This document shows positions 35,299-42,973 of a stretch of 64,000 nt of DNA, piece after piece. The notes beneath the pieces were generated by a model that saw nothing but the letters and a program-made list of their open reading frames with translations, searched no databases and was not told the origin of the DNA. The position numbers and the translations under genes were made by a program. Source of the stretch: Chania fonticola_B (GTDB lineage: Bacteria; Pseudomonadota; Gammaproteobacteria; Enterobacterales; Enterobacteriaceae); NCBI RefSeq assembly GCF_048537545.1, contig NZ_CP183218.1; one strand, 5' to 3'. Position 1 is the first letter of the stretch, and the number at the start of each line of letters is the position of its first letter.

Positions 35299-36931
35299 TC
35301 ATGGCGTCGCGGATGTTGAGAAGATCAAGCGCTGGTCGCCGGTGTGGATCATTCCCATTGTCACCGCGTTGATCGGTGCGTGGATCCTGTTTTATCACTT
35401 CAGCCATCAAGGGCCGCAAGTGACGTTGGTCACGACCTCCGCCGAAGGTTTGGAAGCGGGAAAAACCAAGATCAAAAGCCGCAGTGTGGATGTCGGTACG
35501 GTGGAAAGCGTCACCCTGAGCGAAGATTTGAGTAAAGTGCTGGTGCAGGCTCGCCTGAACTCCGGCATGGAAAAGCTACTGCGTGACGATTCGGCCTTCT
35601 GGGTGGTGAAACCGCAGATTGGCCGTGAAGGCGTCTCCGGGCTGGGGACCTTGTTCTCCGGTGCCTACATTGAATTGCAACCGGGCAACAAGGGCAAGGT
35701 TGGAAAAGCGGATTATCAGCTGCTGGATGCTCCGCCGCTGGCCTCTCCCGATGCCAAAGGGTTGCGCGTGATACTGGACAGTGACAAATCCGGCCAGTTG
35801 AACGCTGGCGATCCGGTACTGTTCCGTGGCTACCGCGTTGGCTCGGTGGAAACCAGCTATTTCGATCCCAAGCTGCGCTCCATGCGCTATCAGCTGTTTA
35901 TTACCGCGCCTTACGATCAGTTGATCACTACCAACGTCCGGTTCTGGAAAGACAGCGGCGTTGCCTTCGATATGTCCGCACAAGGCATGCGTGTGGAAAT
36001 GGGATCCTTGGCGACGCTGTTTAGCGGTGGCGTCAGCTTTGACGTGCCAGAAGGTTGGGAGCGTGGCCCAGCGGTGAAAGAAAAGGCCGAGTTTGCCCTG
36101 TTCGATAACCAGCGCAATATTCAGGATTCTCTTTATACCGAGCATGTCGATTATCTGGTGTTCTTCTCCGAATCGGTCCGTGGCTTGCAGCCGGGGGCGC
36201 CAGTCGAGTTCCGGGGTATTCGCCTGGGTACCGTGGGGCAAGTGCCGTTCTACAAAGAAGGTATGCGCCAGCAACTGGATAGTGACTATCGCATACCGGT
36301 GCTGATCCGTATTGAGCCAGAGCGCTTTAACCAGGAGATAGGCAAGGGGTTCGACGTAGTGCAGCATTTGAAAGATGCAGAAGCACGAGGCATACGCGCC
36401 TCGCTGAAGTCCGCTAACCTGTTGACCGGGGCGTTATATATCGATCTGGACTTCTATCCAAATGAGAAGCCGTGGAAGGGGCCGCGTGAGCTGTTCGGTT
36501 ATCCGCTGTTGCCAACTACCGGCAGCGGCTTGGCGCAGATCCAGCAGAAGCTGGTACAGACGCTGGACAAGATCAATTCGATGCCGATCAATCCAATGAT
36601 CAACGAAGCGACCAAAACGCTGGCCGAAAGCCAGAAGACCATGAAAGAAACGCAGAAAACCCTGCAGTCGCTCAATGACATCATCAGCAGTAAAGAGATG
36701 AAGGCATTGCCTGAAGATATGCAGAAAACCCTGCAAGAACTCAATCGCAGCATGAAGGGGTTCCAGCCAGGCTCACCAGCCTACAACAAAATGGTTGGCG
36801 ATATGCAACGTCTCGATCAGGTGCTGCGTGAGCTGCAACCGGTGCTGCGTACCCTGAACGATAAGAGCAACGCCCTGGTATTTGAAGCCGCGGGCAGTAA
36901 TGACCCTCAGCCGAAGAAGGCCAAAAAATGA
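35285..36931 (+). CDS. pqiB: Intermembrane transport protein PqiB (MCE protein)
   Basis: MCE-family protein that forms a hexameric, syringe-like tube spanning the periplasm for lipid movement. The 548-residue protein starts at a GTG (35285), seven bases after AAGGAG. One membrane anchor lies at about 17-37 (WSPVWIIPIVTALIGAWILF in outline). It is followed by three MCE domains, each recognised by repeats such as SRSVDVGTVESV, FRGYRVGSVETSYF and FRGIRLGTVGQV. A long C-terminal coiled coil with TLAESQKTMKETQKTLQSL-type repeats forms the needle. pqiC overlaps by four bases. Confidence 0.95.
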   Translation: MTESNHGVADVEKIKRWSPVWIIPIVTALIGAWILFYHFSHQGPQVTLVTTSAEGLEAGKTKIKSRSVDVGTVESVTLSEDLSKVLVQARLNSGMEKLLRDDSAFWVVKPQIGREGVSGLGTLFSGAYIELQPGNKGKVGKADYQLLDAPPLASPDAKGLRVILDSDKSGQLNAGDPVLFRGYRVGSVETSYFDPKLRSMRYQLFITAPYDQLITTNVRFWKDSGVAFDMSAQGMRVEMGSLATLFSGGVSFDVPEGWERGPAVKEKAEFALFDNQRNIQDSLYTEHVDYLVFFSESVRGLQPGAPVEFRGIRLGTVGQVPFYKEGMRQQLDSDYRIPVLIRIEPERFNQEIGKGFDVVQHLKDAEARGIRASLKSANLLTGALYIDLDFYPNEKPWKGPRELFGYPLLPTTGSGLAQIQQKLVQTLDKINSMPINPMINEATKTLAESQKTMKETQKTLQSLNDIISSKEMKALPEDMQKTLQELNRSMKGFQPGSPAYNKMVGDMQRLDQVLRELQPVLRTLNDKSNALVFEAAGSNDPQPKKAKK

Positions 36932-37485
36932 AAAAATGGATCCCGGTAGTTCTGGCGCTGTTGCTGAGCGCCTGTAGCAGTACGCCCAACAAGACTTACT
37001 ATCAGTTACCGGCGTTGGGAACCCCGACTCAGGTGAGTGGCACCCAGGCGTCACGCCAGCTGTGGTTGGAGCACGTCAGCGTGGCGGATTTCCTGGCGCA
37101 GAGTGGGGTGGTCTACCAGACCAACGACGTGCAGTTTGTGATTGGGCAAAACAACCTGTGGGCCAGCCCGTTGGATCAGCAACTGCAACAGACATTGGTG
37201 ACCAACCTGGGCAGCGCTTTGCCGGGTTGGGTGGTGTCATCACAGCCGATGAGCAGCGATCAGGATGTGCTTAACGTCACCATCAGCGGCTTCCATGGCC
37301 GCTACGACGGTAAAGCGATCGTCCGTGGTGAATGGGTGTTGAGCCATCAGGGCAGGCTGATCAAACGGCCATTCAACCTGGAATTGAAACAGAGTGAAGA
37401 TGGCTATGACGCTTTGGTCCGCACCTTGGCCCAGGGTTGGTTGCAGGAAGCGCAGGAGATTGCCGCACAGGCAGCTCGCCTTTAA
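36928..37485 (+). CDS. pqiC: Outer-membrane lipoprotein PqiC
   Basis: Lipoprotein that docks the PqiB needle at the outer membrane (ABC-type transport auxiliary family). The 185-residue precursor has a lipobox LLSAC with the lipidated Cys at residue 16. Ser follows the Cys, which fits outer-membrane sorting by Lol. The family segment YYQLPALG comes next, and the conserved C-terminal half includes GRYDGKAIVRGEW. Start and pqiB stop overlap as ATGA. A strong terminator follows at 37516-37558. Confidence 0.94.
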   Translation: MKKWIPVVLALLLSACSSTPNKTYYQLPALGTPTQVSGTQASRQLWLEHVSVADFLAQSGVVYQTNDVQFVIGQNNLWASPLDQQLQQTLVTNLGSALPGWVVSSQPMSSDQDVLNVTISGFHGRYDGKAIVRGEWVLSHQGRLIKRPFNLELKQSEDGYDALVRTLAQGWLQEAQEIAAQAARL

Positions 37486-37515
37486 TCATAGCTTGTAATA
37501 ATTCGTTCTAAAGCC

Positions 37516-37558
37516 ATCCCGGTAAGGCAAAGTAAAAGCCTTGCCGGGATTTTTTTCT
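37516..37558 (+). terminator. Terminator of the uup-pqiABC transcript
   Basis: ATCCCGGTAAGGC pairs with GCCTTGCCGGGAT (13 bp, one G-T wobble) around AAAGTAAAA and is followed by a run of seven T. Confidence 0.9.
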
Positions 37559-37754
37559 TTTATTATCATGAAATTAAATCCAGTTCAGCAATATCAGCCA
37601 CTTAGCTTATGCGCCGTGCATAGCTCACAAATATGACAACGGTATGAAATTTGAACGTTGATCTTCTCGCCATTTAGGGCTATTCCTTAAATGTGGCTGT
37701 ATTTCGTGCGGCCATTGTTTTCTTTCCACAGAGTAACAACGAGGGAAACGAGGC

Positions 37755-37922
37755 ATGAAGAGACAGAAAAGAGATCGTCTGGAGCGGGCTGAATCACGCG
37801 GTTACCAAGCAGGTATTGCAGGGCGTTCGAGGGAACTTTGTCCCTACCAATCTTTAGATGCCCGGGCTAACTGGCTGGGAGGGTGGCGAAAAGCCATGGA
37901 GGACAGGGCTGTGACCGCTTAA
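37755..37922 (+). CDS. rmf: Ribosome modulation factor RMF
   Basis: Small basic protein that dimerises 70S ribosomes into inactive 100S particles in stationary phase. The 55-residue frame starts at the ATG at 37755 (MKRQKRDRLERAESRG) and matches E. coli RMF in length and most positions, including GYQAGIAGRS and NWLGGWR near the end. The ribosome site is GAGGCATG-adjacent, with a second GAGGGAAACG just upstream. E. coli rmf responds to ppGpp and growth rate. It has its own terminator at 37951-37980. Confidence 0.95.
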   Translation: MKRQKRDRLERAESRGYQAGIAGRSRELCPYQSLDARANWLGGWRKAMEDRAVTA

Positions 37923-37950
37923 GCGGCTCTCTGTCATGAATTAAGGAACG

Positions 37951-37980
37951 ACCTCCGCCAAACAAGCGGAGGTTTTCGTT
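37951..37980 (+). terminator. Terminator of rmf
   Basis: ACCTCCGC pairs with GCGGAGGT around CAAACAA and is followed by TTTCGTTTT. It lies 28 bases past the rmf stop. Confidence 0.85.
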
Positions 37981-37992
37981 TTAAGCGTAAAA

Positions 37993-39267
37993 TTATTCCT
38001 GCCAGCGTTTCAGCAAAATACTCGCGTTGACTCCCCCAAAACCAAATCCGTTCGACAAGGCATAGGTCATTGCCATCGGTTCCGCCTTATTGGCCACCAG
38101 ATGCAGACCGGCGGCGGCAGGGTCTGGATTATCCAGATTCAGGGTGGCCGGAGCGATTTGATCGCGCAGTGCCAGCGCGGTGAAAATGGTTTCCAGTCCG
38201 CCTGCGGCTCCCAGCAGATGGCCAGTGGCCGATTTGGTGGAGGTGATGGCGATATGCCCATCGGTGCCGAACAGGTGTTTGATGGCGTTGATTTCACCCA
38301 GATCGCCAACCGGGGTTGAGGTGGCGTGCGCATTCAGATGCTGAACCTGATCGGGCGTGACGCCAGCCTGTTTCAGCGCAATCTTCATCGCCCGATAGGC
38401 GCCGTCGCCATCTTCGGCCCCGGAGGTCATATGGTAGGCATCCGCACTGGTGCCGTAACCGACAATCTCTGCTAACGGCTTGGCACCACGTGCCAACGCA
38501 TGTTCCAACGTCTCGATCACCAACATCCCGGCACCTTCACCCATCACAAAGCCGTCGCGGGCGCTGTCAAACGGGCGTGACGCTTTGCTTGCGGCATCCG
38601 CTGGCGTGGTTGACATGGCTCGGGCAGCGGCAAAGCCCCCCAGGCTGACGGTATCGATAGCGGCTTCCGTTCCGCCGCATAAGGCGATATCGGCTTCATC
38701 GTTGCGGATCATCCGCACTGCATCGCCAATGGCCTGCACGCCTGCCGCACAGGCGGTGACCGGTGCGCCAATCGGCCCTTTGAATTGATGCTTGATGGAG
38801 ACATGGCCCGCGGCCAGGTTAACCAAAAAGGAGGGAATGGTGAAAGGAGAGAGGCGCTTCGGCCCGCGGCTATCTGTGGTGCGCACCGCGTGGGCGATAG
38901 CTGGGAAACCACCAATACCAGAGGCGATCACGGTGGCCGTCCGTTCCTGTTTCTCCTCACTATCGGCGCTCCAGCCAGCCTGCTTAATGGCTTCGTCAGC
39001 GGCGGCCATCGCCAGCAGTATAAAGCGGTCCATTTTCTTTTGGTCTTTCGGTGCCACGCTCAGGTCGGGATCAAAACCGGCAGCGGCATCCTGCTCCAGC
39101 GTGGGCACCTGGCCGCCGATCTTGACCTGCAAATCTGCCACCATCTCTTCGGGTAGCGGGCTGATCCCGGACTGACCCGCCAACAGGCGTTGCCAGATCG
39201 GCTCTACGCCGCAACCCAAAGGAGAGACGGCCCCCATACCGGTGATAACTATACGACGACTGCTCAT
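37993..39267 (-). CDS. Extra beta-ketoacyl-ACP synthase II (FabF-like)
   Basis: Condensing enzyme of the thiolase fold that should extend acyl-ACP with malonyl-ACP; cytosolic. It has 424 residues and the full catalytic triad: Cys173 in VTACAAG, His314 in LNAHATSTPVGD and His350 in TKSATGHLLGAAGG. From memory, NAHATSTPVGD and ACAAGVQAIGDA look more like FabF proteins of beta- and alphaproteobacteria than like enteric FabF (NAHGTSTPAGD, ACTSGV). Its ATG overlaps the stop of the HxlR-type gene upstream (ATGA, with AAGGAG before it), so the two are co-translated. The pair stands between rmf and fabA, which are adjacent in E. coli. Role is unknown; it may adjust fatty-acid composition or serve a specialised acyl product. 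Confidence 0.88.
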   Translation of the reverse strand: MSSRRIVITGMGAVSPLGCGVEPIWQRLLAGQSGISPLPEEMVADLQVKIGGQVPTLEQDAAAGFDPDLSVAPKDQKKMDRFILLAMAAADEAIKQAGWSADSEEKQERTATVIASGIGGFPAIAHAVRTTDSRGPKRLSPFTIPSFLVNLAAGHVSIKHQFKGPIGAPVTACAAGVQAIGDAVRMIRNDEADIALCGGTEAAIDTVSLGGFAAARAMSTTPADAASKASRPFDSARDGFVMGEGAGMLVIETLEHALARGAKPLAEIVGYGTSADAYHMTSGAEDGDGAYRAMKIALKQAGVTPDQVQHLNAHATSTPVGDLGEINAIKHLFGTDGHIAITSTKSATGHLLGAAGGLETIFTALALRDQIAPATLNLDNPDPAAAGLHLVANKAEPMAMTYALSNGFGFGGVNASILLKRWQE

Positions 39268-39788
39268 AGTGACTCCTTGGATGATTCATTAAGTAAGGCG
39301 TAGTGATGCTGCATCAGAGAAGCACGGCGTGACATGGCTTCTCCTGCCGCAGGGCCTGCCGCCAACGTGATGTGCTGTAGGGCGATAGGCTGCTGGGTTA
39401 GCGCATCGATTAATAGAGGCTGTATTGGTTGACCGCTGCGCCGATCGACCAGTTCCGCGCTGTGCGCCCCTTCAGTCAGATGAGTATTGCCCCACTGGAA
39501 CAACGTCACCAATACAGGAAAGAAATCCTTGCCGCGCTCGGTGAGCAGATATTGGTAGCGTATCGGGCGAGTCTGGTAGCGTTGCTTATAAATAATGCCG
39601 CTTTCCACCAGAAATTTAAGCCTGCGGGTCAGCAGCGTGGGGGAGAGCCCCAGGCTTTGCTGAAACTCGTCAAATTTGCTCAGGCCATGAAAGGCATCGC
39701 GCAGGATCAGGATGCTCCACCATTCCCCCACGCGCCCCAACGAACGGGCGATTGGGCAGGGGGTCGTTGCAAAACTGGTTTTTTTCAT
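39264..39788 (-). CDS. HxlR-family winged-helix transcriptional regulator
   Basis: Small DNA-binding regulator of 174 residues. The HxlR winged-helix domain covers about 10-110, with the family's CPIARSLGRVGEWWSILILR-type opening, in which the Cys is at about residue 11 and WWSILILRD follows. The wing region is ETH-like LTERGKDFFPVL. HxlR proteins often sense electrophiles or aromatic compounds through that N-terminal cysteine. The C-terminal 60 residues (RRSGQPIQPLLIDALTQ region) are longer than in minimal members. It is first in a two-gene operon with the FabF-like ketosynthase and probably controls it. Ligand and targets are unknown. Confidence 0.87.
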   Translation of the reverse strand: MKKTSFATTPCPIARSLGRVGEWWSILILRDAFHGLSKFDEFQQSLGLSPTLLTRRLKFLVESGIIYKQRYQTRPIRYQYLLTERGKDFFPVLVTLFQWGNTHLTEGAHSAELVDRRSGQPIQPLLIDALTQQPIALQHITLAAGPAAGEAMSRRASLMQHHYALLNESSKESL

Positions 39789-39867
39789 GCTGCCCTCTTG
39801 GTAGATACATTTATTGTAGTCACTGTATGGAGATAAAACGACCAGAACAGTAATAACAAAGGAGGGG

Positions 39868-39899
39868 AGAAATAAACGGCGACCGAGAGAGGCCGCCGT
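39868..39899 (-). terminator. Terminator of fabA
   Basis: On the minus strand ACGGCGGCC pairs with GGTCGCCGT (one wobble) around TCTCTC and is followed by TTATTTCT. It starts seven bases past the fabA stop. Confidence 0.75.
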
Positions 39900-39905
39900 A
39901 AGGCG

Positions 39906-40424
39906 TTAAAACGCTGCAGCGTCCTTGAACAGGCCCACTTTCAGATCGCTGGCGGTATAGATCACTTTGCCATCGCACAGCACTTCGCCATCAGCCACGC
40001 CCATAATCAGCTTGCGGATGATCACGCGTTTGAAGTTGATGCGGTAGGTGACTTTTTTGGCGGTTGGCAGCACCTGTCCGGTGAATTTCACTTCGCCGAC
40101 GCCCAGAGCACGGCCTTTGCCTTCACCGCCCATCCAGCCTAGGTAGAACCCTACCAACTGCCACATGGCATCCAGACCCAGACAGCCTGGCATAACCGGA
40201 TCGCCAATAAAATGACAATCGAAGAACCACAGATCCGGATTGATATCTAGCTCAGCTTCTACGTAGCCTTTATTGTAGCTACCACCGTCTTCGGTCATCT
40301 TGACCACGCGGTCCATCATTAACATGTTGCCTGATGGCAACGGTGGGCCACCGGCGCCAAACAGTTCGCCACGGCCCGATGCTTCGAGATCTTGTTTCGT
40401 ATAGGATTCGCGTTTATCTACCAT
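39906..40424 (-). CDS. fabA: 3-hydroxydecanoyl-ACP dehydratase/isomerase FabA
   Basis: Bifunctional enzyme that dehydrates 3-hydroxydecanoyl-ACP and isomerises the product to cis-3-decenoyl-ACP, the branch point to unsaturated fatty acids. It has 172 residues, identical in length to E. coli. The hot-dog fold contains the active-site His in DCHFIGDPVMPG (about residue 71) and Asp in GCLGLDAMWQ (about 84). It starts MVDKRESYTKQ. Its promoter carries FadR and FabR sites and overlaps the end of lonH upstream. Confidence 0.98.
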   Translation of the reverse strand: MVDKRESYTKQDLEASGRGELFGAGGPPLPSGNMLMMDRVVKMTEDGGSYNKGYVEAELDINPDLWFFDCHFIGDPVMPGCLGLDAMWQLVGFYLGWMGGEGKGRALGVGEVKFTGQVLPTAKKVTYRINFKRVIIRKLIMGVADGEVLCDGKVIYTASDLKVGLFKDAAAF

Positions 40425-40457
40425 GTTCTCAGTAAACCTTTTTTTGATGAAGGACGC

Positions 40458-40496
40458 AGCTTAACTTACACGTGTACGCTGAACAAGTCCGATCAG
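40458..40496 (-). promoter_or_regulatory. fabA promoter with FadR and FabR sites
   Basis: On the minus strand CTGATCGGACTTGTTC (40481-40496) is the FadR activator site remembered from E. coli fabA, and AGCGTACACGTGTAAG (40465-40480) is the FabR repressor palindrome. TTGTTC (40481-40486) serves as -35 and TAAGCT (40458-40463) as -10, 17 bases apart. The FadR site overlaps the last bases of lonH. Confidence 0.75.
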
Positions 40497-42262
40497 CCAC
40501 GGCTGAACCAGTTAAGCCAGCGCAATGGCCACGGCAACGGACGCCGTTCTGGCAACATGGCCTGTGCAATTCGCTCCTGGATAGCGGCCAGCAAGCTAGG
40601 CTGCTGCTCCTCGGCGAACGGATAGCCGGTCAATAACGGCAAGGCTTCTGCAACGCTATCTACCGCCCACAGATGGAATTGCCCAACACGCACCGCTTCG
40701 ACGACGTCTGGGCGCAGGCAAAGGTGCCGTACGTTGCTGGCTGGCAGGATCACCCCCTGTTTGCCCGTCAGGCCACGGCGTTGACAAACCTCGAAGAAAC
40801 CTTCGATTTTTTCGTTTGCGCCACCGATCGGTTGCACATTACCAAACTGGTCAACGGAACCGGTCACGGCGATTTGCTGGGTGATCGGCTGCTGTGACAA
40901 TGCGCTGATCAGGGCGCAGAGTTCGGCCAGTGAGGCGCTGTCCCCGTCAACTTCGCCGTAGGATTGCTCAAAGACGATCGAGGCGGAGAAGGGGAGCTGC
41001 TGATCGAGATCCAATTCGGAGATCAGGAACGCCTGCATGATCATCATACCTTTGGCGTGCAGATTGCCGCCCAGCTCGGCCTTGCGCTCCACATCGGTGA
41101 ATTCGCCATCGCCCAGGTGGACCACACAGCTGATGCGTGAAGGTTCGCCAAAGCTGCGTGGATGCCCTGGATAATCCAGCACCGACAGGCCGTTAATCTG
41201 ACCAATCACCTCACCTTCGGTTTCGATCATGATCTGGCCCAGCTCAATCTCGTCCTGCATGCGTTCTGACAGATAGCTTTCACGCCATTCGCGGGCATTC
41301 AGCGCCGCTTCTAACGCTTTGGCGGTGATCTGATCATCTTCGGCATACAGAGCGGCCTCAGAAAGCTGCTGACTGACCCACAGTGGTGATAGCGGTAGAT
41401 TACCCTGGTCACCGGTATGGCGCACCGCCTGGACCATCAGAGGCTGCCAGGCGTCCGCTGCCAGCGGTGGTAATTGCTGCTCGGCGACCACGCTATTGAT
41501 ATAGCCACACCATTGCACCATATCGTCTGGCTCGGTGAGCTGCAGATCGTCTTCATATTCACCGTAGACGGCCTGCCCGCAGACTTCAGGCTCCATATCA
41601 TGGAAATCAGCCAGGCCATGGCGATCGCCCACCACAATCAGGCGTAACTCCAACGGCATCGGCGGGATGGAAATCGGCAGTGGCCGGGTTTCATCTGGCG
41701 TCAGCCACTGGAACTGGCGCTGGGTAATCATCTGCTTGAGACGCAGCCACAATAGCGGCTGTGCCAATAGGGCACGCGCCGAAAGGATCAGCACGCCGCC
41801 GTTAGCCTGATGGACCAGGCCCGGCTGCAAGGTGATCGCACCATTATGCATTCTGACGCAGCCAAATAACTGTTCTGGCTCAACCCATTCCTGGTATACG
41901 CAAGCACCGCCTGCGGCAAAAGGCTCATCGCCGCGCATGGCATTCTTAATGCTGACGGTGTCGCCTTCAATCACGTAGTGACTGCCTTTAACGGTATTCT
42001 GCGGTTGCAACTCTTCTGCCGCTCGGGCGATCAACGCCAGATACTCACGTGTTTCCTGTGCTTTCAACAGCATAAAACGTGGCAGAGACAGCGGATGCAA
42101 AAACAGCGTCAGCGCATTCTCCAAACGGGGCTGGATTGCAGAAAAGGCCACGGGTGCCAATTGAGCAGCGGAATCGAAAATCGCCTGATAAGGCGTAGCA
42201 GCAGGCAACAGAGATTGCCATTCAAGTCGGTTATTGGTCAAAGTGTTAGATGCAATCGTCAA
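40493..42262 (-). CDS. lonH: Lon protease-like protein LonH (YcbZ)
   Basis: Predicted ATP-independent relative of Lon with an intact S16 protease domain at the C-terminus. The serine sits in GDSASLAELCALISAL (about residue 442) and the lysine in GGANEKIEGFFEVC (about 481). The N-terminal half is a degenerate AAA region in which I see no Walker A. The protein has 589 residues (E. coli 586). The only plausible start is the TTG at 42262 (MTIASNTL, compare E. coli MTITKL), without a clear ribosome site. A TATAAT -10 lies just 15 bases upstream, giving a very short leader. Confidence 0.92.
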   Translation of the reverse strand: MTIASNTLTNNRLEWQSLLPAATPYQAIFDSAAQLAPVAFSAIQPRLENALTLFLHPLSLPRFMLLKAQETREYLALIARAAEELQPQNTVKGSHYVIEGDTVSIKNAMRGDEPFAAGGACVYQEWVEPEQLFGCVRMHNGAITLQPGLVHQANGGVLILSARALLAQPLLWLRLKQMITQRQFQWLTPDETRPLPISIPPMPLELRLIVVGDRHGLADFHDMEPEVCGQAVYGEYEDDLQLTEPDDMVQWCGYINSVVAEQQLPPLAADAWQPLMVQAVRHTGDQGNLPLSPLWVSQQLSEAALYAEDDQITAKALEAALNAREWRESYLSERMQDEIELGQIMIETEGEVIGQINGLSVLDYPGHPRSFGEPSRISCVVHLGDGEFTDVERKAELGGNLHAKGMMIMQAFLISELDLDQQLPFSASIVFEQSYGEVDGDSASLAELCALISALSQQPITQQIAVTGSVDQFGNVQPIGGANEKIEGFFEVCQRRGLTGKQGVILPASNVRHLCLRPDVVEAVRVGQFHLWAVDSVAEALPLLTGYPFAEEQQPSLLAAIQERIAQAMLPERRPLPWPLRWLNWFSRG

Positions 42263-42276
42263 AAAGGGAAAGCGCG

Positions 42277-42305
42277 ATTATACAAGAATAACGCCAGCTT
42301 GATAC
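42277..42305 (-). promoter_or_regulatory. lonH promoter -10
   Basis: On the minus strand TGTATAAT (TATAAT at 42277-42282) lies 15 bases before the TTG start. The -35 is weak (GTATCA, 17 bases upstream). Confidence 0.5.
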
Positions 42306-42449
42306 CTCCAGAGTCATTGTTGAGCATCGGAGTTTGACATTGCTCGATGACAGTGCAAAAAACAGTCAAAAACGGCGGGTAATTGCCGAGGAAAAATTGG
42401 CTAAAGCTGTTATGCTTATTAAAGTTACACGGTCACAGCAGAGTTCATG

Positions 42450-42908
42450 ATGAAATATCAGCAACTGGAAAATCTGGAGAGCGGTTGGAAATGGAAGTAC
42501 CTGGTGAAAAAGCACCGGGAAGGTGAAGCGATCACCCGCTACATTGAAAACAGCCTTGCTCAGGAGGTCATTGACCAACTGCTGAAGCTGGAAAATGAAC
42601 CGGTCAAAGTGCTGGCGTGGATCGATGAGCACATGAATCCGACGCTGGATAACCGGATGAAGCAAACCATCCGCGCCCGGCGTAAGCGTCATTTTAACTC
42701 AGAACATCAGCATACGCGCAAGAAATCGATCGATCTGGAGTTCCTGGTCTGGCAACGTTTGGCTGCGCTGGCGCATCGCCGTGGCGTCACGCTATCGGAA
42801 ACCATCGTACAACTGATCGAAGATGCCGAGCGCAAAGAGAAGTATGCCACCCAGATGTCATCGCTGAAACAGGATCTACAGGCGATCCTGGGTAAGGATG
42901 ATAAATAG
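42450..42908 (+). CDS. matP: Macrodomain Ter protein MatP
   Basis: DNA-binding protein that recognises matS sites and organises the terminus macrodomain, linking it to the division apparatus. In E. coli it also excludes MukBEF from Ter. The 152-residue protein starts MKYQQLENLESGWKW, like E. coli; a tandem ATG three bases earlier (42447) is possible. The N-terminal four-helix bundle includes IRARRKRHFN (basic), and the ribbon-helix-helix lies at about 90-130 (KKSIDLEFLVWQRLA, LSETIVQLI). The C-terminus is a coiled coil. The frame ends before a bidirectional terminator shared with ompA. Confidence 0.96.
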   Translation: MKYQQLENLESGWKWKYLVKKHREGEAITRYIENSLAQEVIDQLLKLENEPVKVLAWIDEHMNPTLDNRMKQTIRARRKRHFNSEHQHTRKKSIDLEFLVWQRLAALAHRRGVTLSETIVQLIEDAERKEKYATQMSSLKQDLQAILGKDDK

Positions 42909-42928
42909 CATTACCCAATGTTAAGGCC

Positions 42929-42957
42929 AAAAAAAACCCCGCAATGCGGGGTTTTTT
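42929..42957. terminator. Bidirectional terminator between matP and ompA
   Basis: AAAACCCCGC and GCGGGGTTTT pair around AAT, with A and T runs on the two sides, between convergent stops. Confidence 0.92.
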
Positions 42958-42973
42958 ACTAAGAAGCGCTTAC

